DNA of 64,000 bases. It comes from Mariannaea sp. PMI_226. Its lineage: Eukaryota > Ascomycota > Sordariomycetes > Hypocreales > Nectriaceae. The position numbers were made by a program, and so were the translations under genes. This document shows positions 23,301 to 34,000 of this stretch, piece by piece. The notes under the pieces were generated by a model. The model was not told the origin of the DNA, searched no databases, and worked only from the letters and a program-made list of their open reading frames with translations. The stretch spans positions 1,488,001-1,552,000 of the forward strand of contig JANFOG010000006.1 in the NCBI GenBank assembly GCA_024336345.1, read 5' to 3'. The first letter of the stretch is position 1; each line of letters starts with the position of its first letter.

Positions 23301-24403
23301 ACAGTTCGAGCAGGATGGGAGGTTTCTGATGTGTAGCATTTTAATATCACAACGTCTGCCGGTACACGTTGGCCTTTACTGAGCTTCAGAACATCTCCAA
23401 CTTTGAGATCTTTTGACTTGCGACTGGCTTCCTGAACAACAGAAGAGGGTGGAGGCGCTGCTGCACCATCCTCCTCCAGGATATCAGAGAGACTATCTCG
23501 AGTGCCCTTCGGTTTCTTTGATCCCATCCGCATGCTTTCTGACTTCAAATTCTTTCGGTGGCGCATGTGATTATAGTTTGAATCGGGGTCGCGAAACACC
23601 AGAATTTTGTACTCTTCTGAGTTCGCCTCGGTATCTCGCCGTCTTCGAGCAATATCGTCAAACGCCTCCTTTCCCATAGTAATGACCAGAACGAACGCTA
23701 GTGGGGCTATGTAGGTCAAGAGATAACCAATTCGGAGGGCAGGTATCGCCTGCGACAAAGCCACAAGGAGGAAGTACAGGTTGAAAAAGAAGGAAAATTC
23801 GTTGTACAGAGTAATTGGGAGAAACGTCAGAGCGGTATATTTGGCGTTGGAGACGATGTTATTCGGGAATCGAACTGGCTGGCTCGAGCCTACAGCCACA
23901 TGTCGGGAAGCTGACGGGTCGTCCTCTTCCTGGCCTTCCTCTTCCTTGGGTTCTGCATTCTTTGAACCGGACATGAAATTGGGGAGTCGCAGGATTGAGG
24001 ACTTGCGTTCACGTCTAACAAACGGCCTGCTTTGAGAAGGCTCGCCCCCTAGCAAAGGCCTATCGTCGTCTCCATATCCGCTTCCTTCAGACCAGCGTGG
24101 GCCGGAGCCGTCAGTCTCGCCCAACAGGGCCTGAGAGTGCTCATCCGAGCCATCGCGATCTTGGCCTAAATCGCCATAGCCCCGACCTCGCTGAGTTGCG
24201 CGCCGCAGCCCACCCATGCGCAAGTTTCGCAAGGCTATCCTAGAAGTCTTGTGCTCGCCTGAGGTGCGCTCCTGCCGGGAGCCCCGGATCGGTTCGGTGG
24301 AGATGGGGTCAAGCTCTTGAATGTCAAGATCGAGGTCGGAGTCGGAATCATGCGTGGGAGATTCGGGGGGTTCGGAGGCCCGATTTAAGGGTGAGAGAGG
24401 CAT
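20364..24403 (-). CDS. NEO1: P4B-type phospholipid flippase NEO1
   Basis: Three exons: complement(join(20364..20481,20540..20949,21008..24403)), 1307 aa. ATG 24403 is the first ATG; the frame extends upstream only to a TTG. The N-terminal 180 residues are acidic and disordered. The P-type ATPase core follows: DKTGTLT with the phosphorylated Asp635, a TGDK-type segment (WMLTGDKVETA) and the hinge GDGGNDVSMI. The C-terminal membrane part is assembled across two introns (58 nt each): EGLYK joins DWLLVGYATVYT, and LGFLITW joins GFLWRVLAIGAVSLVPPYAG. Neo1 has no Cdc50 subunit and flips phosphatidylethanolamine and phosphatidylserine in Golgi/endosomal membranes (family knowledge). The protein is longer than yeast Neo1 (1151 aa) mainly at the N-terminus and in the actuator-region insert around residues 270-420. 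Confidence 0.95.
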
Positions 24404-25625
24404 CCCGCGTCGAGCTCCAAGCAATGACGTTTAGAGAAACGAGAGAGATGGATATCGAGGGACGCTAGAGTCGTTAGAGGCGAGTCAGCGATGCTTCTCA
24501 GACATGCTGCGCTGGGCGACGAATTTAGGGGGAGTCTCGTTTTCTCTAGATGCCAGTCGAGGTTTGTATTAGCGATTTGTTGAACCCCCTAGAACGAATG
24601 GGCCCGTGTCGCATTACAGTTGTTGCAAAGGGAGCGTGTCCGGCCGGCGAACTCGAGAGCGGAGGAGGAGGGAACCGACGGAAGAACCGAGAGGAAATTA
24701 GGTAAAGTAGTTGGTGAACAGGGCGGCTAGATGTGGGATGCAAGAACAAAAGATGACGATTTAATGTAATCATGTGAAGGTGTCAATTCGAGACGCAAGA
24801 CTCAGGACAGATTAACTTACTGGTGCAGTGCCACCACAGGCCAATCGAAGCCAACTACGTCCTGTATCTGCGTTACAGCGCAGGCTGGGGCTTACGAGTT
24901 CCAGCCCTTCCAGGGGACTTTTTAATATGGAGTCTGACTGGTGCAGTTGCGTCACCTTCCTCTAAGCGGAGTCTTACTTATGTAGGTACCTAATGCATAG
25001 CGGGCTGGGTGCCCGCCGGTACAACAGATACGAAGTCTTTACTTTACGCGGGGACTGCTGCTGGCATGCAGATGCATGGCCATCACCGCCATCTCAAACT
25101 TGATGCCCCACGTGGCTTGTACCTATAGGTACCGCTGAGGTAGTTGGCGGGGAGCTGTCAGGGCAGCCCGCACTGACCAAGGCCCTCGGGATGGACGAAG
25201 CTACCTATAACTGGTACTGACTTACGTTGACGTACGTACCTTGGTGTGGCCACAACCACTCACATCTTCAAGGCAGCAGGATAAAACAATGCACAGGCTT
25301 CAACTTCAAATCAATGAGAAGTGTGGTTTTAATTATATTATTTTTTTTATTTATGCAGAAGTCTAATTCGGGGACACTTCGAAGGCCCCCAACCCTCTCT
25401 AGCTGAAGTGGGTGCACTCTCTATCTGGGATCTAGCTTTGAACGCAGCATGTCAGATCAAATAATTCCTATATCCCAATAACTACCTTACCTACCTATAT
25501 ATAAACCCCCAAAAATATAAGCCCGTTTTGTGTATCCCTGCTTGTCCCAAGAAAATATCTCATGTGCTAATTAGTTACATATTTACTGACCACATTACCA
25601 CAGACGAAGTAGTCTATACAGTCCT
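24404..25625. other. Intergenic region upstream of NEO1
   Basis: This holds the NEO1 promoter and the 3' flank of the Zn2Cys6 gene. The part from 24960 to 25530 has several GGTACC-type palindromes (exact AGGTACCT at 24984) and an AT-rich block at 25320-25350. No gene is supported. Confidence 0.45.
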
Positions 25626-28430
25626 TTACTGGGGGAAACTGAAACTTGGCTCTTCCAAAAGCTCCATCATTTGCTGGTTGCTGTTGAACCAATCCTCTAG
25701 TTGCGCCGTGTTGCCCATCCACATCATTGGGTTCTGATCCAGCACGCCGCCACCTCCCATTGTGTTACCAAAAGCTGGCTGACTTTGACCCAAGCCAGAC
25801 ACCCGCTGATCCTGGGGCTGCTCAGGTCCAACTGGAGGGAATCCTAGTGCAGTAAGGTATGTGTTTAGTTCGGCATTCGCTTGCGTCTGATCAGCTGGCG
25901 GAGTCGAAGTTCGGAATTCGATATATCGAATAGCTACACTGTAAAGCACCTGGAAGAGACGGCACATCTTGGCCGCTGCCTCTGAAACCGTTGGTGCAGA
26001 TTCTGTAGATGTAATGAAATTGTGCATACTGGCAAGGTCTCTTTCGTCCTGTGTTTCGATGACCTGGCAGAAGAGAACAATGAAGGGCGTGAATGGGGCA
26101 AAGAGCAAAGTCCTTCAAGCCTGTTAGACCAACGCGACCAAGGTACATAGCACTGCAAGATGTTTATTTCTACTGGTTGGTTATTAACTTACCAGTGGAT
26201 ATATGAATGAAAATATAAGGCATGGGCATTCTGGACAATGGCCATGCAGTCCTGGTGTCGCTGGAGCGTAGCTCGAGCAGCTTCAATACACTCGGGAACA
26301 AAAGGAGTGCGAGAACCTGGAGGAGGTGGGCTTGCACGATACGCTAGGGTGAGTAGCGAAAGCCGAAGCACATCATCCGAGATGGTAATGAACTCGACCA
26401 TCTCGTTTCCGATCTTTGCGCTGGCTTCATCAAGCCATTGTGCCTATATAAATACCCAAGAATTAGCCACGTTTGCCTAGTCTCAAGATGGCACAACTCA
26501 CACTGACTTGGTTTGTCTGGACTCTGATCTCTTCCAAAGTTTTGACAATAGCATCAACTCGTGTCTTCCTGACATGGTCGGATTGAGAGACGGCGTCGGG
26601 GCTATATAGTTTTTCATATATATTCCCTTGGCATCGAGCAGTCCAAATCCACATCACAACGAATGCCGACAGCGCACTGCTTTTCTTGAAATCATCAGGC
26701 CTGGGCATGGGTACGGATATATCCCAATCCGGAATTGTCGATGCCCGTCCTAATCGTAGTGATAGACTCTTATCCATGAAGTAAATGGACCAGAATAAGA
26801 ATAGTTTGCGCCTCTTCTCTTCCATTTTATCGTTTTTCATGGACGATAGCCGATGATACCCCAGGGTTTGACATAACTCGCCTGCTTTGGAGGTCAGGCT
26901 CCAGCAGAGGGAGGGCTTTGAAATCTCAATAGCATGATATGCCTGTCCATACAGTTAGATCTGAATGCATGGCTAATAATGGATGAATACATACGCCCAA
27001 GAGGAGAGCACTTATCATTGAAGGGTTGGCGGGCAGATGCAAGGGCAAAGCGCTCAAGGCTGTCTCAAGATTGGTCCGGCACATGCGAACATAAGACAAT
27101 TCCTCTTCTTTTTCTTCAGAGTCGGCCATAGCATACGCCGACTCCCAAAGAAGCGAGTGCATACCTGCATTTGCAATGATAAAGTCGGCCTCAGAGTAGT
27201 CCTGGGAGAAATATACACCCATACATATTTCTGAAAAGTCCTCCAAAGGAGCGAGTTCAAAGAGCCATACACCAAGCTCCGATCGCTCTGCTAAATGAAA
27301 TATATCAGCAAACCGTACTCACGGAGCTTCCAAAGTTTAGGACTTGGAGACATTCGTAAGGAATTGAACCCACTCTTGGCCCCACGTATGAGAGCGATGA
27401 TTTTTTGTATGGGCGGTAACTTGATACCTGGGAGAGTGGGACGAGGGACTTGATTAGCCATGGTGTACGACATTTCAGTAGCGGCAGTCTGCTGCTTCAG
27501 AGCCTCGACGATATGGTACAGCGAATCGATGGTATCACGGAGCTCGAGACTTGCTCCGGGGAGTGAGTCAATTCGGACAGCTTTTTGAAGGAACTCATTA
27601 GCAAAAACAGAATGGGCAGCGAGCGAAGATTCGCCTTCTACAACGGGACTATCAGAAGCAGGTTGTACTATGTGCCCAAAGGGTGTCGAAGTTGCTGAGC
27701 TAGCTGACTGGGGAGGTTTCTCAATTGGGGTCTCTATGTTTAGTGGCACAGGTTGAGGACCAGACGTCGGCATACTAGTTCTCATTTCCTGGAGAAGTCG
27801 GGTGACCCCCTCGAGTCGACGATCAATGAGGTCAATCTTTCTTTCACTGAATGGTCGCACGGCAGTCAGTCATACTGTAAGCATATTTGCAAGCATGGTG
27901 GTTCTCCAAACATGCAGCCACTGGTTGCATAGTTACACGCAACGTCCAGTTGCTAATGGGAGAGACTCACTACTGGGCGGAAAGAAGAATCCGTGTGCGT
28001 TTCTCCTTGGGCCGTGTGTCGGCATGAGTGCAAGGGATCTTGGCGTGTACACAATGGGAGCATGGGGAATTCCTATCGCAACGGATCTAAATCAAATCAC
28101 CCAATGTTAGCTTGGCATGGGCAATGTAAGTGCACTCATCTCCAACAACAAAAACACGGCAGATCAACTCAAGGGTCAGGGGGGGGTGTCAGGTCTGCAC
28201 GGGCAATACATGTAAGTTGCATTAGCATCAAGGGAACGTACCTTGCGAGTACGACAGGCGTCACACTAAAATGTGTAAGCTATAGAGTCTGAGGATAAGA
28301 AAAGTTTGAGTCAAGGATATTTACTAACGGCTCGCCTAATATGTGTAGACGGTTTCTGAGCGGAGTCAGAGTTATCGTCGAAGCCCTCACCTTGCGTCTC
28401 GCCAACATCATGGACCTCAGTGTCATCCAT
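25626..28430 (-). CDS. Zn(II)2Cys6 fungal-specific transcription factor
   Basis: Eight exons: complement(join(25626..26112,26193..26443,26502..26942,26995..27290,27323..27846,27971..28086,28242..28265,28329..28430)), 746 aa, all in frame. The zinc cluster is C35-x2-C38-x6-C45-x5-C51-x2-C54-x6-C61, split so that the first two Cys sit on a 24-nt exon. A basic linker (RPKEKRTR) and a short leucine-rich dimerisation helix (about 75-90) follow. The middle domain is of the fungal_trans type, with LGYHRLSS, a RRKLFLFWSIYFMDKSLSLR segment and a later PFTPFIVLFCQVIET helix. The last intron was placed from GTAAGT at 26192 to GAAG at 26113 because only this gives the conserved frame. Exon 5 may start 3 nt later (NAGNAG acceptor), and the exon 6 donor could lie 6 nt earlier. 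Target genes are unknown; no neighbouring cluster suggests one. Confidence 0.85.
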
Positions 28431-30022
28431 GATGAAGACGCTAGATTCCTCAACCCTTTCAATTCTCAATTGGGGAAGGCTTCCAGGATGAATCCCTGAA
28501 CGGGATCTCGGCCTGCAAATCTGGCCCGGCGTCAATGAATCGACTGTGTTTTGCTCCGCACTGCCGGATGTAGTAACTGGTGGGATGCAGGTTACCAATT
28601 CAATAGGCACACTCGGCCGTAGATTGGCTAAGAGACAGAGGGGCGCGACGTGTGTGAGAAATGACGGGAAAAGAGAAGTTCTCGGGCCCCGAAGACGATC
28701 GAGGCAGGTCTTAGTTAACACTTCTCAATTGGAAGAGTCCGATGAGGAGGGAAGGCTGAATGAGTCTTACGGCGACGAAGGAAGCTTTCGGTCCGGAACG
28801 CGCGGGGTCCGGCATCCGGCTTGGCAAGGTTCCGGGACCTTGAAGCAGCCACGCCCGAGACGAACACGGCCAGGGTGTGTCTGCAGCGGGGCCATAATCC
28901 TCGAGGAACATTTACGTGACGGCTAATTCAAAGCATCAAATATAAATCAACGTATCCTGTCTTATAGATAAAGAATTGGTTGGTGGGTATTGTCGCTTTT
29001 CTCAAACTTGCTCTCTAAGCTCCCGTTCGCTCGCCCCACTTCCCGTACAAGCTTGATATAGGATAATTCGACTCATCCTCCACCATATCAATGCCAGCAA
29101 TTCGATTTGGTTCATGATTTTTGTCTACACCGCTATACATCACAATTCCTACCTATATCCCTTTTACTAATATATTAAGTCGTCTTTGTCCACTAATCTA
29201 TCATCTTTCTAGTCCTCCCCAAAACTTCATGTTGTAATACGGATGGGTCTCAAACTATTGCGATTGCCATGTTGATAATATCAGTGGATATTTGTTATCG
29301 CAATCGCAATGGCTGGTAACTGAAATTTTCAACAGGTTATGCCGCCCTCTCCTCCATTTCTCCCATCGGTTTCAGGTACCTTATGATTCAGTTTGATGTA
29401 AAGCCTGGCAGGGGTAGCATCAACAGATATCCGAAACGTGCTCTCACCGTGACCGGATTCTATTTATGCCCTCAGGATCGTTTGGGATAGGAGTACACGT
29501 TGTGTAAAAGTACTTCGGCGAACTGACATGAGTCCTTTCGCCTTCAGCAAGGGCCCAAGAGTGACTATAAGGCCATAGCATCGCTGGTGTTATCGCTTGA
29601 GGCCAGTGATTCCTTGTTATCAGGGTCCAGGGTGGCCCATCGTCTTTCAAACGCACCAGCATGCATCCGGATGTCTATTCTATATGCGGACAATGAACTA
29701 TTCAGCATGGTTTCAATTTATAGATTTCAGTTTCAAGGAGTATGATAGGAATACATCAACGCTGTGAAGTACTTCGTTTGGGCTCAATTCATCCTAACCT
29801 ACACTTCAATCGAAGAAAACAAACTCCAGCAATCGACAAGCAGTGCAGGTATCTTTTCTTGAAATCAAGTTCAAAGTTCAGGGTTCAGTGGCCTAGTCAA
29901 GCCTAGGAGCTAGAGCAGTTATATACTCTAGCATCTATCAACATCTGGCAAAAAAAGAGACGAGTTCGACAACACCACCCTCCTCGCAAGTAGTGGACCA
30001 GAGTATCCAAGGTCAAAAAGAA
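28431..30022. other. Intergenic region upstream of the Zn2Cys6 gene
   Basis: No supportable gene. The frame of the transcription factor stays open upstream to 28721 but without an ATG. An imperfect 54-nt hairpin lies at 29257-29310 and an AGGTACCT palindrome at 29374. Confidence 0.45.
29257..29310. repeat. Inverted repeat / stem-loop
   Basis: ATTGCGATTGC at 29257-29267 is perfectly complementary to GCAATCGCAAT at 29300-29310. Part of the 32-nt interval also pairs (AATATC with GATATT), giving an imperfect longer hairpin. No coding frame is involved. It may be a regulatory dyad, a transcript fold or chance. Confidence 0.45.
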
Positions 30023-30096
30023 TGATTCCGCCCGGGCTCGAACCGGGGACCTTCTCGGTGTTAACGAGATGCCATAACCAGCTAGACCACGGAACC
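30023..30096 (-). tRNA. tRNA-Val (anticodon AAC)
   Basis: This 74-nt intronless tRNA folds as a standard cloverleaf. The acceptor strands GGTTCCG and CGGAATC pair with one G-T wobble, and the discriminator base is A. The anticodon stem TCTCG/CGAGA encloses the loop TTAACAC with anticodon AAC. The T arm contains the internal promoter B box GGTTCGAGCC, and the A box lies in TGGTCTAGCTGG. A run of five T (minus strand, complement of 30015-30019) begins four bases past the 3' end and serves as the RNA polymerase III terminator. CCA is not encoded, as expected in eukaryotes. Confidence 0.97.
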
Positions 30097-31020
30097 GAAG
30101 CTGTTATTTGATGGAAGACGAGGCATCGTATGTGGCCCAAGTTCTTGGGTGTGGGTTTGTAGTAGTAGAGAAGGAAGTTTGGCTGACAGGTCTTCTAGAT
30201 TTTTTTTGAAGCTCCAAAGGCCCAAATAATATGGATCAAGGTGACAGTGTTAATTTGAAAGGCCCAAAAGAACAATGACTAAAATGACCACTAGAGCAGG
30301 TACTGCCCAAGGCGAATAACCATACTGTAAAGAAAAAAGCAAAGAAATATTTATTCACGTTGTTCTGTGCCGCAACAGCACACCGTCGTCTTTTCTACCT
30401 CTTCAGTTGCATTGTTTTTGTTTTCTTTGTGACTAATACAGGGTAGGTTCCGTCGGAATTAATTGATTCTAACTAGCCATAGCGGTCCTGCTTCCAAATG
30501 CAACTTCACATGCAGGTAGGGCGGATAATAATCGGAATGACGGATTGTGGGCCCGCTTCTTGCTGTGGCTTTGGAAGGATGTACTGTGTACTGTATTAGT
30601 GTGTGGTGGCGGACAAAGCGGGCCTGACCGGCGAGGCAAAACTAGCACGGAAAGAACGTATTAGGTAGTCGGCTCGGAACGTCTAATTTATTCGTACATG
30701 CCAAGTTGCAGTACCGGACTCGAGATCTGTACTTTATTCCAAGTTCCCTTTCTTATCCATCCTTCAACACTTCAAACCGGCTATGGCGAAGAACGCCTTT
30801 TCGTGATACACCATCACTCGATTCTTGTATAATAGGTAAGCAAGTGCTTTTTTTGTTTACTGGCATGTGCAGGCCGCCACGGAGGCCGCCGTCTCGAGCT
30901 TGTACCCGTCAGCCCCTTTAGACCCGTGCAGTTGCTGACGCCATCGCAAGTATTCCTGCTTGCCTCAATCACTTGACTTCGACCACGATACGTTATCATT
31001 TTTTTTAATCTGGCCCTGAG
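30097..31020. other. Intergenic region and SEC16 promoter
   Basis: Upstream flank of the tRNA and the promoter/leader of SEC16. A GTAAGC...TGTGCAG pair at 30836-30872 resembles a leader intron but is only 37 nt. No gene is supported. Confidence 0.45.
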
Positions 31021-34000
31021 ATGGCTGCCGAGTCTGCAAACTCGTCATGGCATCCGGCCTTGATGCCCGAGAGCTTGGACGCTGTGGCTTCCTCGAACGA
31101 CGCGATTCAATCGACGCCTCCCACCCCAGATACACCTGTCAACGATGTGCAGCCAACGGCACAAGATCATCAGTCGCATGATGACAAAAGCACCGCCCAA
31201 GCTGGAGAAGGTGTCGATGCTTGGTTTGCTGAGGACGGCAACGATGGGGATGCTTGGTTAGAGTCCGGTCAACCAGCTGCTGAGGAGCTTCCCCCTCAGT
31301 GGCTCGCGGAGGAACCCGAAGATGCCGCTACAAACAACGACAGTCGAGTCCCCCAACACTCAAAATCCATGTCGTTCGCCCGAACTGTGTCGCACGAAGT
31401 CAACTTCAACGACGATGATGATGGTGACTGGAATCCCACTTCCACAGACACAGATCCTTTCAACTTCATGCCTCCTTCAGATCGATCGAATTCTTTTCCG
31501 GTTGTGCCACCAATGAACTCAAGTCCGGAAGTACACAGCCGCCAGCCATTACCTTCCAACCAGGCTTTGGACCTGATGGAAGAAAATGAGAAGGACGTGA
31601 GTGCTGAGGAGCAGGAATACCAAAGAGGACACGTCTCAGAACTCTCCATGCCACCCAATGCACCCCAAGGAAAGCATGCATTATCAACATCGATTGGAGG
31701 AGAATTGCAAGGGCCTGATGTTCAAGCCTCTGAGGCTCGATATGAGGAAGGCATTCCTTTAATATCTCAAAGCTCAGCTGAGAATCCTCCTGTGACTCCG
31801 GGACTCGCGACCAGTCAGTTTGATGATGCTGGAAATGGCGACGACTTCTTCAGCCAAATTCAGGGCTCAGATCTTGATGCTAGTTCAAATGAGTCTCACG
31901 CCAAGGTTTTGGAGCGTAAATCTACCATGCAAGTTCTTGATTCGGTAAATGGACAGCCTATGCTACATCAGGACACCCTCGAAGGAACACCACATGGCCA
32001 GTCCAATGCCGTGGAGCAGGCCCCCCAGACCACTGATGGAAAACAGGTGCCAAATGCTGATTTGGCTTCGAAGTGGGAGGAAGCTTTCGCAGGCGATGAT
32101 GACGATGATTTTCTACTCGAAGATGCTACAGCAGACAACAAAGATGTTGATCCGGCGGCTTTCTTGGGCAGCGACGATGAGGGATTCTTGGAGGATGAGG
32201 AGCCAGCGCCGGCTTCCCAGCCTATATCGGTACCTGCTGCTGTGAATCCATATGCCCCGCAGAAGACGCCGACCCGGGCAGCCTCTTATACACCAACAAC
32301 TGCTACTCTAGGGGGGTACAATACTTCTGCGCCAACTACGACTCCATATGGTTCCGCACCACAATATGGGACACCCCCTCCAGCAGCAAGGCCCGAAGTA
32401 CCAAGGGCTCAGAGTTTTGCCGACAAGTCTAAGGGAGGGTACCATTCGCCCTATGACCTGCCCTCAGATCTTGTTACACCAGTAGTGAAACCTCGAAAGA
32501 GAGCAAGTGTACCTCAGCTTCCTCCTCAGGCTACACTTGGCCCCCCTCAAGGATCTGTAGCTCCTCGAAGCGCCAGCATGTACTCTCCAGGTCCCCCTAG
32601 CACTCTTTCTCCCCCAACTTCGAGTCATGGGCAGGGGCCGCCTCACCAAATTCCACAATCTCACCAAAAGCCTCCAACCCCAAGTGCAGCACATAAGGAG
32701 AGCTTCTTCGAAGAGCTTCCAATGGCACCGAAGCCTCGTGCTAGTTCCAGAACGAGCATGCGCGCTCCATCGCCCGCACAACAGCCAGCAATGGCTTACG
32801 CCGCCCCCCCAATGGCTTCTGCCACAAACACCATGCCGCCTCCACCCCTGCCTGCTCACGCGCTTTCTTCCAGCTCAGTCCCATATGCCCAACCTTCTGG
32901 CATTCCGGAATTGGTGGCTCCTGAAAAGATCAACCCCTATGCTGCTCTCCCTCACCAGCCTCATAGCCTTCCCCCACCCGCCGCCAATTCTTCGAGATAT
33001 TCCCCTGCTCCTGGTGCTGGAGGAAACCATGCAATCCCACCAGCTGCCAACAGCCGATATTCTCCAGCACCCCCTGCAACGAGGACACAGGGGTCGTATG
33101 GCCCTATTGCCTCCTCAGGTGTTCCTCAACCTATTCTCCCTCACCAGCCTAGAACGTCAAGTCCTTTGACTCATGTTGAGACGAATCACGGTCCCAATGG
33201 GGAACTGACAGTTTCCGAGCGTCGAAAGAGCTCTTCATTTGAGCCTCGGCTGCTTCGGGTCTCATCTCTGCCACCGACCCGCGAGGTTGATGAGGAAGAT
33301 GAGCAGCCCACTGCAAATAGGTCTTTGAGTGCTACTCATCCGCCCATTTCACACACTGAATCTAGATACAACCCCAGGGAATCACCAAAGGCGACTCGAC
33401 GCACCCCTCCACCCAGTTATGCTGGGCAGCTCACACTTTCGCCACCCAAGCAGTCAGGTATTGGCTATGCTCCTAACGTGTTGCACGCTCCCCCGCAAGC
33501 TCATCCTGGATTCGTACCTCCTCCACGTGCCCAAACACAGTCACCCAGCGCCTCATACGGCCACAAGCAAGGTGCACAATCATCAGACTCTACTCGACGG
33601 CCTTCATCTGCTCATAGCCATGCTTCCCCTGTCCAGCAGAAATTTACACCATCTGCCTATACCCCTGTTACTAGAGCTCGAGGCCAGTCGATCAACATGA
33701 ATATGGTTGCGCCCACTGATGGTCGTGAAAATGATCCACTTCAACGATGGCAAGGCGTTCCTGTTTTTACTTGGGGTGTTGGGGGAACAGTTGTCACCTC
33801 TTTCCCGAATAGCGTTCCTCGATATGGCATCAAGCAATCTGTGCCCACAATGATTCGAACTCCTGGCGAAGTCAAGGTCCATAACATTAAAGATATCGAC
33901 CCTCTCCCAGATCGTTTGGCCAACTTTCCCGGCCCCTTGAAAGGCAAGTCTAAGAAGAAGGAAACGATCACCTGGCTATCCGCTGGTATCGAGACATTGG

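Noticed and set aside
26109..26158. Alternative exon reading MYLGRVGLTG in the transcription factor
   Set aside because: Its continuation is out of frame with the conserved PFTPFIVLFC segment. Treating it as intron up to GAAG at 26113 restores the conserved frame.
30836..30872. Possible 5' leader intron of SEC16
   Set aside because: Borders fit, but 37 nt is below the usual minimum and no clear branch point is present.
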